From positions 1 to 12,037 of the forward strand of contig NZ_CP083540.1 in NCBI RefSeq assembly GCF_025144335.1: a DNA stretch of 12,037 nucleotides, written 5' to 3'. The notes below the pieces were generated by a model. That model saw nothing but the letters and a program-made list of their open reading frames with translations. It did no database searches and was not told where the DNA came from. Made by a program: the position numbers and the translations under genes. Source of the DNA: Jannaschia sp. W003. Lineage in GTDB: Bacteria; Pseudomonadota; Alphaproteobacteria; Rhodobacterales; Rhodobacteraceae. Shown here piece by piece: positions 1-6,838 of this stretch. Every line of letters starts with the position of its first letter. Within the stretch, counting starts at the first letter, position 1.

Positions 1-1773
1 TTTCACGGCGGCGTCCTGCCGCTCGCGGTCGGCGAACAGATCGTGGGTCTCGGGGGCGCGCATCATCTGCACCAGCAGCACCGCGCAGCCCACCAGCGCC
101 ACGGTCGCGACGAAGACCGGGAAGACCCGGTCCATGCGGGCGTAGTCGGGGATCAGCGCGGCGTTCCAGTAGGCGAGGGCCACGTAGGCGGTGACGGCGA
201 GCAGGAACACCAACGGCGCGCGCTTCGAGCCGGCGGCCACCTCGCCCTCGGCGCGGATCAGCTTGGACTGGCGCAGGCCCACCACCACCGAGACGAGGGT
301 GATGACGATCAGGACGATGACGATGGGGGAGAACACGTACTCCAGCCCCTCCTCGAAGCCGCGGCGGAAGCGCGAGGCGGCGATCTGGTAGGCCTGGTTG
401 GTGTAGCGCTCGGCGGGGCCGGCCAGCACGAAGCCGATCAGGAAGGCCGGGCGCGACCAGTCGAAGCGGCGCATCAGGATGCCCAGGAGGCCGATCCCGA
501 AGAGGGCCACCAGATCCCAGATCTCCTGGCGCGACTGGAAGGCGGCGAAGGCGATGATCATGAACAGGAACGGGGCGAGCAGCGCGAAGCGGATCTCGGT
601 CAGCCGCGCGATGCCCCCCGAAGCGGCGATGCAGATCAGCGTGCCCACCACGTTGGCGAGCGCGAGCAGCCAGACGATGGCGTAGGTGACGTCGAGGTTG
701 TTCTTCAGCATCGAGGGGCCGACCTCGATCTGGCCGGTGCCCAGTAAGGCGATGGCCGAGATGAAGATCGCCATCGAGCCCGAGCCGGGGATGCCGAACA
801 GGAGCGTGGGGACCAGCCCACCGCCCTCCTTGGCGTTGTTGGACGACTCCGGCCCGATCACGCCGCGCACGTCGCCCGAGCCGAAGCCCCCCTTGTCCTT
901 CGCGGTCTGCACCGTGTGGCCGTAGGCGATCCAGTCGACCACGGAGCCGCCAAGGCCGGGGATCACGCCCACGGTGACGCCGATCAGCGAGCAGCGCACC
1001 GAGAGCCAGCGGCTCTCCCACCAGTCGCGCACGCCGCGCATCCAGCCCCCGCCGAGCGCGGCGCGGTCCGAGATGGCGCGGTCCTGGCGCAGGAGGGCGA
1101 CGATCTCGGGCACGGCGAAGATGCCGAGGCCCACGATCACCAGCTTCAGCCCGTCCATCAGGTAGGGGGTGTCGAAGGTCGACATCCGGAGCGCGCCCGA
1201 CGAGCCGCCCTCGCCGATGGTGCCGACGAGGAGGCCGAGGCAGGCGGCGACGATGCCCTTGATCGCCACGCGGCCCGCGAGGATGCCCACCATCGACAGG
1301 CCGAAGATCGTGATCATCAGCAGCTCCGGCGTCTGGAACAGCAGCACGATGGGCCGGGCGGCGAGGATGAAGAGGGTCAGGAAGGCGGCGCCCACCAGCC
1401 CGCCGAAGAGCGACGAGGCGAAGGCGGCCGACAGCGCGCGCGAGGCCTCGCCGCGCTTGGCCATGGGAAAGCCGTCGAGCACGGTGGCCTGGCTGGCGGA
1501 CGAGCCGGGGATGCCCATGAGCACGGAGGCGAAGGTGTCCGAGGTGGGCACCACCGCCACCATGCCGACCATCAGGGCGAGGCCGGGCAGGGGATCCATG
1601 CCGAACATGAAGGGCAGGAGCAGCGACAGGCCGGCGATGCCGCCGAGGCCGGGAAAGACCCCGACGCAGAGGCCCATCACCACGCCGAGGACCAGGAAGC
1701 CCAGCACGTGCGGCTGCAGGATCATGCCGAACGCGTCGCCAAGCGCCGGCAGCGCGGTTGCGAGGATGTCCAT
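1..1773 (-). CDS. tctA: TctA large permease subunit of a tripartite tricarboxylate transporter, 3' end outside window
   Basis: The minus-strand frame is open from an ATG at 1773 to the window edge: 591 codons with no stop, beginning MDILATALPALGDAF. It is the large polytopic subunit of a TTT family transporter, which imports carboxylates using an ion gradient and a periplasmic binding protein. Both family signature halves are visible: GIPGSSASQATVLDGFPMAK near residues 85-105, and a second one containing GVIPGLGGSVVDW, the run ESSNNAKEGGGLVPTLLFGI and PGSGS around residues 310-375. TctA proteins are usually about 500 residues. This one continues past residue 500 with further hydrophobic segments (APLVFLLAVTAYVALAYW and VFPVFVATVALVGCAVLLV), which look like a fused TctB-type small subunit. 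A purine-rich GGGGGAG stretch lies 7-13 nt before the ATG. The gene follows tctC by about 70 nt and is probably cotranscribed. Substrate cannot be read from sequence. Confidence 0.93.
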   Translation of the reverse strand, partial: MDILATALPALGDAFGMILQPHVLGFLVLGVVMGLCVGVFPGLGGIAGLSLLLPFMFGMDPLPGLALMVGMVAVVPTSDTFASVLMGIPGSSASQATVLDGFPMAKRGEASRALSAAFASSLFGGLVGAAFLTLFILAARPIVLLFQTPELLMITIFGLSMVGILAGRVAIKGIVAACLGLLVGTIGEGGSSGALRMSTFDTPYLMDGLKLVIVGLGIFAVPEIVALLRQDRAISDRAALGGGWMRGVRDWWESRWLSVRCSLIGVTVGVIPGLGGSVVDWIAYGHTVQTAKDKGGFGSGDVRGVIGPESSNNAKEGGGLVPTLLFGIPGSGSMAIFISAIALLGTGQIEVGPSMLKNNLDVTYAIVWLLALANVVGTLICIAASGGIARLTEIRFALLAPFLFMIIAFAAFQSRQEIWDLVALFGIGLLGILMRRFDWSRPAFLIGFVLAGPAERYTNQAYQIAASRFRRGFEEGLEYVFSPIVIVLIVITLVSVVVGLRQSKLIRAEGEVAAGSKRAPLVFLLAVTAYVALAYWNAALIPDYARMDRVFPVFVATVALVGCAVLLVQMMRAPETHDLFADRERQDAAVK

Positions 1774-1800
1774 CCCGCTCTCCCCCAGACGGAACGTGAG

Positions 1801-1827
1801 GCGGCGCCCCCGGGCCGGGGACGCCGC
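1801..1827 (-). promoter_or_regulatory. Intercistronic hairpin between tctC and tctA
   Basis: GCGGCGCCCC (1801-1810) can pair with GGGGACGCCGC (1817-1827) as a 10-bp GC stem with one bulged A and a 6-nt loop. It sits in the gap between the tctC stop and the tctA start and is not followed by a U-tract on the minus strand. A likely role is stabilising the upstream tctC message or partially attenuating transcription, so that more binding protein than permease is made. That role is inferred from position only. Confidence 0.45.
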
Positions 1828-1842
1828 GCTGTCAGGTCGCGA

Positions 1843-2949
1843 TCAGTTCAGCGACACGCCGTAGCGGTCCATCAGCCAGCCGGTGACGAAGTCGCGGGCC
1901 TCGTCGGGCACCTGCGTGGCGTCCGCCTTGGCCTTCTCGGCCGCGGCGCCGGTCATCTGCGGATAGACCCCGAGGCGCGCCTCGGAGATCTCGGCGAAGT
2001 CGGACCGTGCCTTGATGGCCTCGAAGGCCTCCGTGTAGGTGGCGATCGCCTCCTCGGTGGCGCCCTGGGGGAGGAACACCATCTTCTGCGCCGGGAAGCC
2101 GGCCACGAAGAAGGCCTTCCACGCGTCCCACTTCGGCCCGGACGTCTCGCAGCCCTCGGTGGCCTCGCAGACCTCCTTGAAGGTGGGCATGTCCGGGAAG
2201 GTGGGGTCGCGCACGATGTTGCCGTCATCGTCCAGCGCGCCGAACGAGAACCACGGCACGGCGGTGCCGGCCTCGACCAGCGGCGCCACGCCGCCGAGAT
2301 AGGAGGACGAGGTCTGGTAGTCGATGTTGGCCTCGCCGCGCTCGAACATCAGGCGCCCGTCGCCGCGGCCCTCGATGCCGAACACCGGCTCGACCTGCAG
2401 GCCCAGCATCTCCCAAGCCAGGAGCGGCACGAGGTCGAGGCGCGTGGCGCCCTGGCTGCCGTAGATGAAGTCCTCATCGCCAAGGGCCGCGGCCGAGCCG
2501 TCCTCGCCCAGCTTCTCGGCCAGCGCGGGCGGCAGGTAGGCCACGCCGCCGGTGCCCGAGGCCAGCACCACGTTCCAGTCGCCGTACTCGTAGCGCACGC
2601 GCGGATCGTTCAGGAGGTAGGGGAACTGCGTGGAGCCCGAGGAGCCGAAGATCACCGTGCCCTCGCTGTCCTCGTAGCTCTGCTCCTGGAAGTAGTTGGC
2701 ACCCTTGGTCGAGCCGGCGCCGGGCATGAAGCGCACCACCACGGTGGGCTGGCCGGGCAGGGCCTCCGACAGGAGCGGGGCGTAGAAGTTGGCCCACTTG
2801 GCCGAGCCGCCCGTCTCCGAGAACGGGATGATCCACTCCACGGTCTTTCCTGCGAGGTCGAGCGTGTGGGCGTCGGCGTGCGCGCCGGTGGCGGCGATCG
2901 ACAGTCCGGCGGCGAGGGCCGCGCGGCGGGTGATGGCGGTCAGGGTCAT
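1843..2949 (-). CDS. tctC: TctC-type periplasmic solute-binding protein
   Basis: This encodes a 368-residue protein of the Bug/TctC family, the extracytoplasmic receptor that captures a carboxylate and delivers it to TctA. The N-terminus is an export signal with twin arginines (TRRAALAAGLSIAATGAHA), so Tat export is plausible. Cleavage probably falls near AHA or ADA at residues 23-27. Mature-region hallmarks include VEWIIPFSETGGSAKWANFY (first ligand-loop region) and FMPGAGSTKGANYF (around residues 73-86). At 368 residues it is longer than typical 320-330 residue TctC proteins. It also has a cysteine pair (CEATEGC) that may form a disulfide. The ATG at 2947-2949 has GGAGGA (2955-2960) upstream at good spacing. 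It is divergent from tctD and upstream of tctA. The substrate is unknown; tricarboxylates are only the family archetype. Confidence 0.93.
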   Translation of the reverse strand: MTLTAITRRAALAAGLSIAATGAHADAHTLDLAGKTVEWIIPFSETGGSAKWANFYAPLLSEALPGQPTVVVRFMPGAGSTKGANYFQEQSYEDSEGTVIFGSSGSTQFPYLLNDPRVRYEYGDWNVVLASGTGGVAYLPPALAEKLGEDGSAAALGDEDFIYGSQGATRLDLVPLLAWEMLGLQVEPVFGIEGRGDGRLMFERGEANIDYQTSSSYLGGVAPLVEAGTAVPWFSFGALDDDGNIVRDPTFPDMPTFKEVCEATEGCETSGPKWDAWKAFFVAGFPAQKMVFLPQGATEEAIATYTEAFEAIKARSDFAEISEARLGVYPQMTGAAAEKAKADATQVPDEARDFVTGWLMDRYGVSLN

Positions 2950-3101
2950 GTGTGTCCTCCCAGACGTGTCGCCGGCGCCCGTCGCGGCGCCGGTCTCCCA
3001 GATCGTGGCGCCTCTCCCCGGCGCCTTGATGCGGGGTTCCTAGCCGGTCAGACTTGCACCAACCTTTCGGAATGCCCGTTTTCCGGGCGGGAGCCGTCCC
3101 G
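2950..3101. promoter_or_regulatory. Divergent tctC / tctD control region with four GGCGCC palindromes
   Basis: This 152-bp gap separates the oppositely transcribed tctCA and tctDE units and must contain both promoters. GGCGCC occurs at 2974-2979, 2986-2991, 3007-3012 and 3020-3025, with starts 12, 21 and 13 bp apart, close to multiples of a helical turn. The first two lie within a perfect 8-bp inverted repeat (CCGGCGCC, 6-nt loop, GGCGCCGG, 2972-2993). TctD is known to activate tctCBA in Salmonella, so these are candidate TctD sites, but binding is inferred. No convincing -35/-10 pair was identified. Confidence 0.5.
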
Positions 3102-3770
3102 TTGCACATCGTCGTCGTCGAGGACCACGTGCCCCTGGCCAAGGGCATCGCCTACCAGCTGCGCGACGCGGGCCACGCGGTGGACCTCCTGCACGACGGC
3201 GACGCCGCCGACGCCTTCCTGCGCGGCGACGGGGCCGACCTCGTGGTGCTCGACGTGAACCTGCCGGGGCGCGACGGGATCGCGGTCTTGCGGGGAATGC
3301 GCGCGCGGGGCGACCTGCGACCCGTGCTGATGCTGACCGCGCGCGCCGGCACCGACGACAAGGTGGCGGGGCTGGACGCGGGCGCCGACGACTACCTCGC
3401 CAAACCCTTCGAGATGGCCGAGCTGGCCGCGCGCATCCGCGCCCTGTCGCGGCGCACCCAGGCCCGCGAGCCGGACGCGCGGCGGATCGGTTCCCTGCGC
3501 TTCGACCCGGCGGGGCGCACGCTGGAAGGCCCCGACGGCCCCATCGCCCTGCCGCGCCGCGAGCTGGCGCTGCTGGAAGCGCTGCTCGCCGCCGAGGGGC
3601 GCACCGTGCCGAAGCAGCGCCTGCTCGACAGCCTCTACGGCACGGGCGCGGACGTGGGCGAGGAGGTGGTCGAGGTCTACGTCTCGCGCCTGCGCAAGCG
3701 CCTCAAACCCCATGGCGTCGAGATCCGGGTCGCGCGGGGTCTCGGCTACGTCCTGCGGGCGCCGTCGTGA
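3102..3770 (+). CDS. tctD: TctD-like OmpR-family response regulator
   Basis: This encodes 222 residues from the preferred TTG start at 3102 (MHIVVVEDHVPLAKG), which has GGGAG (3089-3093) 8 nt upstream and aligns with how receiver domains begin. In-frame TTG 3054 and ATG 3072 would add residues unlike the family and lack a good ribosome site. The receiver domain spans about residues 1-115: acidic pocket E7/D8, phosphoacceptor D51 (VVLDVNLPG), T79 (LMLTARAG) and K101 (LAKPFEM). The C-terminal winged helix (about 125-220) ends with the OmpR/PhoB recognition-helix pattern EVVEVYVSRLRKRL and the GLGYVL wing. The stop overlaps the downstream kinase start by 4 nt (GTGA), which indicates translational coupling. 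The protein should be phosphorylated by the TctE partner and control the divergent transporter. The family is certain; the exact tctD orthology rests on context. Confidence 0.92.
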   Translation: MHIVVVEDHVPLAKGIAYQLRDAGHAVDLLHDGDAADAFLRGDGADLVVLDVNLPGRDGIAVLRGMRARGDLRPVLMLTARAGTDDKVAGLDAGADDYLAKPFEMAELAARIRALSRRTQAREPDARRIGSLRFDPAGRTLEGPDGPIALPRRELALLEALLAAEGRTVPKQRLLDSLYGTGADVGEEVVEVYVSRLRKRLKPHGVEIRVARGLGYVLRAPS

Positions 3771-5206
3771 GCGTCGCCGTCGCGAGCCTGTCGCTGCGCG
3801 CGCGCCTGACCGCGATCATCCTCGGACCGCTCCTCGTGATCGCCGTCGGCCTCGGGCTCTGGGCCGGCGCCGACGCGCAGCGCCGCGCCGCCGAGCGCTT
3901 CGACCGCTCCCTCCTGTCCACCGCGCTGGCGATCTCGCGCGACGTGGCGGCTACGGGCGGCGACGCCCTGAGCCGGGGCACCCGCGACCTGCTGCGCGAC
4001 ACCTCGGGCGGACCGGTCTTCTACCACGCCTACGCCCCCGACGGCGTATTCGTGACCGGCTACGCCACGCCCCCGGTGCCGCCCATGGCCTTGAACGGCA
4101 CGGCGCCGGACCGGGTCTTCTACGACGCGATCTACCGCGGCAGCGAGGTACGGGCCCTGCGCCTGTCCGAGACCATGACGATCGACGGCCTCGCCGGCCC
4201 GTTCACCTTCACGGTCTGGCAGGAGGTGGGCGTGCGCGACGGCTTCGTGGCCAGCCTCACGCGGCGCACCTCGATCGTGATCGCCACGCTGATCGCCGCG
4301 CTCGCCCTGCTGGTGTGGTTCGGGGTCGACCTCGGCCTGCGCCCCCTGCGCGACCTCGAGGAGGCCATCGCCCGGCGCTCGGCCTCGGATCTCGGTCCGA
4401 TCCGCCGCCCGATCCCGCCCGAGGTCCGGGGCATTGTCGGCACGCTCAACCGCCTCCTGGGCGAGCTGTCGGCCACGTTCCGCGCCAAGGACAGCTTCAT
4501 CTCGAACGCGGCGCACCAGCTCCGCAACCCGATCGCCGCCGTTCTCAGCCTCGCCGAGTCCTTGCGCTCGGCCCCCGAGGGCGCCGATCTGCGCGAGCGC
4601 AGCGCCGACATCGCAGAGGCCGCGCGCGCGCTGTCGCGCCTCGCCGACGGGCTGCTTGCGCTGGAGCGGGCGGGCGCCGTGACCCCCGACGCGCTGGTGC
4701 CGGTTGACGTAGGCAGGCTGCTGGAGGGCCTCGCGCCCTCCTTGCGCGCCGCCTACGCCGAGCGCGGCGTACGCTTCACCTGGGACGGCGCGCCCATGCC
4801 CGCACCGATCCGCGCCGACCCCCTCCTGCTGGAGCAGTCCGTCCTGAACCTCGCCCACAACGCCTTGGCCCACGGCGGCCCCACGCTCCGCGAGGTCGCG
4901 CTGCGGCTGGAAATGGGCACCGAGACCTGCACCATCGAGGTCGCCGACGACGGCATCGGCCTGCGCGCGGTCGACATCGAGACCGCCCGCGCCCGCTTTG
5001 GCCAGGTCCGCCCCGGAGAGGGCTCCGGCCTCGGCCTACCCATCGCTGAGGCCGCCGCGCAGGCCTTCGGCGGCACGCTAGAGCTGGTCCCGCGAGAGCC
5101 TGGCCTCGTCGTGCGGATGCGTTTGCCGTTGGCCAAGCGGGGTGCCGGGAAAGGTGCGCCGGAGGGTTTCGCGTCGCAGCTGCCGTGTTCGCCTTGTGCG
5201 CCATGA
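3767..5206 (+). CDS. tctE: TctE-like membrane sensor histidine kinase
   Basis: This encodes 479 residues from GTG 3767, overlapping the tctD stop. The architecture is TM1 (about residues 13-33), a periplasmic sensor region of roughly 130 residues of the TctE-type N-terminal sensing class, TM2 (about 168-188), a HAMP linker, then the transmitter. Kinase motifs: H-box FISNAAHQLRN with H250 as the phospho-acceptor, N-box NLAHN ending at N365, G1 DDGIGL (394-399) and G2 GSGLGL (419-424). All catalytic motifs look intact. The core ends near MRLPLAKR. It is followed by a tail of about 25 residues (ending SQLPCSPCAP) with no obvious family counterpart, which may be read-through into remodelled DNA next to the mobile-element region. 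It probably senses the transported carboxylate in the periplasm and phosphorylates TctD. Confidence 0.92.
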   Translation: MSVAVASLSLRARLTAIILGPLLVIAVGLGLWAGADAQRRAAERFDRSLLSTALAISRDVAATGGDALSRGTRDLLRDTSGGPVFYHAYAPDGVFVTGYATPPVPPMALNGTAPDRVFYDAIYRGSEVRALRLSETMTIDGLAGPFTFTVWQEVGVRDGFVASLTRRTSIVIATLIAALALLVWFGVDLGLRPLRDLEEAIARRSASDLGPIRRPIPPEVRGIVGTLNRLLGELSATFRAKDSFISNAAHQLRNPIAAVLSLAESLRSAPEGADLRERSADIAEAARALSRLADGLLALERAGAVTPDALVPVDVGRLLEGLAPSLRAAYAERGVRFTWDGAPMPAPIRADPLLLEQSVLNLAHNALAHGGPTLREVALRLEMGTETCTIEVADDGIGLRAVDIETARARFGQVRPGEGSGLGLPIAEAAAQAFGGTLELVPREPGLVVRMRLPLAKRGAGKGAPEGFASQLPCSPCAP

Positions 5207-5481
5207 TTGCACAGGATTTCTCGCATCCCGGTGCGAAGGCAGTCGCGATGGAATGCGCGTGCGGCCCCAACAGGCCTGTTACATAATACTGATTCACGGC
5301 CACACCGGTTCGTTCGGGGGGCGTTGTTGCAGAACTTCCTGCCCAACGGTTCACAAGTGAAGCAGTCGCTTAGGTAAGTGGCTATGAATCGGCATGGAGA
5401 AGTGAACCCCGTAGCGGGGTAATCGGCGTCAGAAATGACCCCCTTGCATTGGTGGCCAAGATGCTCCTTGAGCAACCGGGA
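5207..5481. other. Non-coding gap after tctE with mobile-element relics
   Basis: No credible gene is seen here. Contents in order are: a small hairpin TCGCA-N6-TGCGA (5221-5236) without a T-tract; a perfect 12-bp palindrome AACAGGCCTGTT (5269-5280); a string GGCGTTGTTGCAGAA (from 5320) that resembles the terminal bases of several IS families but has no partner end here; then the repeat pair annotated separately at 5387-5441. GC content is lower than in the flanking genes. A terminator for tctDE is expected but only the weak hairpin at 5221 is available. Confidence 0.5.
5387..5441 (-). repeat. Two direct repeats resembling an IS21-type terminal repeat end
   Basis: Two imperfect direct copies lie at 5387-5409 and 5421-5441. 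Both start AATCGGC, continue with a purine-rich GA(G)AA and TGA core, and end CCC. Between them is a 6-bp stem, ACCCCG-TAG-CGGGGT (5406-5420). Multiple imperfect terminal repeats with a CGCCGAT core (as read on the minus strand) are a known feature of IS21-family ends. No istA/istB sequence is present, so this would be a relic. The repeats are seen directly; the IS21 assignment is from recollection of the family and is tentative. Confidence 0.35.
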
Positions 5482-6698
5482 TGAGCTGAGCCCCGACTTT
5501 CCTCCAGCGGCGGGGAAAGTCCTGGGGTTGATGTCCGCGCTCTACGCGTCCTTCTCGTCCAGTCTGATCTGCGTGGCGAACTCGGCCAGCGGGAGATTTC
5601 CCGAAGCCGAATGCTGGCGGCAGGTGTTGTGGTCCTCCCGCCAGGCCCGGATCGCGCCCCTCGCCAAGCGGAGATCGCTGAACAGCGTCTCGTTCAGCAG
5701 CGCGTCGCGCAGGCGCCCCTTGAAGCTCTCGACGAAGGCGTGTCTCGGGTGGGCTTGCCCGGCGCGATGGTCTGCGACGTGGCCGCCATCGGTCCGAGAC
5801 TCATGGCGGACGCCAGGCGATCTCGGTGCGCTAACACCGGGTTCAGGATCGCCGTCGGATTGAACTCCGCTCCGTTGTCCGAGACCGCGGTCGCGGGCCT
5901 GCCCCGGACGGTGATGATCCCGTCCAGCCCGCGGGCGACCCGAGCGCCCGACAGGGACGTGTCCGCCACCAGGGCCAGGCATTCCCGGCTGGAGTCGTCG
6001 ACCACCGTGAGCAGCCGAAACCGCCGCCCGTCCGTGAAGGCGTCGCTGACGAAGTCCATCGGCCAGCGCCGGTTCGGCCCGTCGAGCACGACCATCGGCC
6101 TGCGCGCGCCGAGCGCGCGCTTGCGACTGCCGCGCTTCCTGACCTGCAACCCTTCCTCGCGGCAGGGCCGCCAGAGCGTCTTGAGGTTCATGGTGATCCC
6201 CCGGCGGTCGAGCATCACGTAGATTTTCCGGTAGCCGAAGCGACGCCGCTCGGCGGCCACCGCCTTCATGGAATCCTTGGCCTCGGCGTCGTCGGTGCGG
6301 ACGCTGCGATACCGGATGCTCGACCGGTCTAAGCCCGTCGCCGCGCATGCCTGCCGCTGGCTCACGCCGTGCGCCTCGCGCAGATGGGCCACGACCGACC
6401 TCTTCGCGCTCGCCCCCTGTCCTTGAACCGGTGGCGGACAAGGCTCGCCCTCCAGGCCGCCATGCTTGGCCTTGCATTTGCAGAACGTCGCTGAGCCGAC
6501 ACCGTGCTTCCGGCAGACATCGGCGGTCGCCACGCCGCTCGGCATGGCCCTCGAACCGATGGCGGGCTCATGCCTCGCCCTGCTCCTTCGGCGTTGCGAG
6601 GATCTGCTCCTCGCTGAACCTCGATCCCTTCATCCGTCCATCTCCTTCGTCGGGAAGGACTCTGCCCAAATCTGGAGGAGGAAACGGGGCTCAGGTCA
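5482..6698 (-). mobile_element. Degenerate IS3-family insertion sequence, about 1.2 kb
   Basis: The ends match as inverted repeats. The plus strand at 5482-5495 reads TGAGCTGAGCCCCG, and the minus strand from 6698 reads TGACCTGAGCCCCG. Similarity continues inward (TCCTCCAG, then GG and an AGTCC block on both sides, to about 5522 and 6657). The 1217-bp length and TGA termini fit IS3-family elements. Inside is one transposase region on the minus strand, with OrfA- and OrfB-type parts broken by frameshifts. The bases just outside (GGGA on the left, CAGC on the right) are not a 3-4 bp target duplication, so the insertion is old or its flanks have recombined. Confidence 0.8.
5542..6633 (-). pseudogene. 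IS3-family transposase (OrfA/OrfB) pseudogene
   Basis: The OrfA start MKGSRFSEEQIL (ATG 6633) runs 21 codons to a TGA at 6568-6570. Homology resumes in another frame (ATADVCRKHGVGSATFCKCK), but the OrfA coiled-coil tail expected before OrfB is missing. The OrfB-like part continues with AHLREAHGVSQRQACAATG, RRFGYRKIYVMLDRRG and the DDE integrase core: PMDFVSDAF (first D) and VSDNGAEF (second D). About 15 extra residues then precede IAPGKP. A frame change near 5738-5745 (2 extra bases or 1 missing) places the catalytic glutamate block AFVESFKGRLRDALLNE in a different frame, which ends at TAG 5542-5544. With three lesions it cannot make an active transposase unless supplied in trans. The IS407/IS51 subgroup is likely but not proven. 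Confidence 0.82.
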
Positions 6699-6838
6699 CA
6701 GCCACCGCATCATTTAATGAGACTGGAGCGCGCCTTCCTGGAGAAGCGCGTGCTCCACCGTTTCGAGCCCTTAATTTAGGCTAGGGACAAGCCGTACCTT
6801 CATGCTAGCAAATCCGTATAGAGATTAAGGTGAACTAG
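6699..6838 (+). promoter_or_regulatory. Lower-GC leader of the vWA-protease-srf operon
   Basis: This 140-bp gap lies between the IS end and the first operon gene. It is clearly less GC-rich than the rest, especially from 6771 onward. A -10-like TATAGA lies at 6817-6822, without a convincing -35. A 9-bp imperfect hairpin is formed by 6725-6733 and 6746-6756 with a 2-nt bulge. The operon promoter is expected here, or was supplied by the incoming DNA. In one frame the segment 6717-6779 reads as a possible C-terminal peptide ending at TAG 6777-6779 (see findings). Confidence 0.4.

Noticed and set aside
43..747. 234-codon plus-strand frame at the left edge
   Set aside because: It is a shadow of tctA; the His/Gln/Asp-rich translation is typical of antisense frames in GC-rich DNA.
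3054..3101. Upstream TTG (3054) or ATG (3072) starts for the response regulator
   Set aside because: They add 16 or 10 residues not expected before the first receiver strand and lack a ribosome site; TTG 3102 has GGGAG at 8 nt.
916..3258. 780-codon open frame on the plus strand across tctA, tctC and into tctD
   Set aside because: It is antisense to two recognisable transporter genes and then out of frame with tctD; the composition is H/A/G/R-rich without domains.
3746..4873. 375-codon minus-strand frame opposite the sensor kinase
   Set aside because: The plus strand carries a complete kinase with all catalytic boxes; the antisense product shows no family features.
5320..5338. GGCGTTGTTGCAGAA string as a second IS terminus
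   Set aside because: It resembles known IS ends but no matching inverted end or transposase was found nearby, so it is not called as an element.
5142..5475. Short frames across the gap after tctE, including a minus-strand frame running into tctE
   Set aside because: They cross IS-like relics and the antisense of tctE, with no conserved motif or ribosome site.
5478..6702. Target-site duplication flanking the IS3-family element
   Set aside because: Left flank GGGA and right flank CAGC do not match at 3 or 4 bp.
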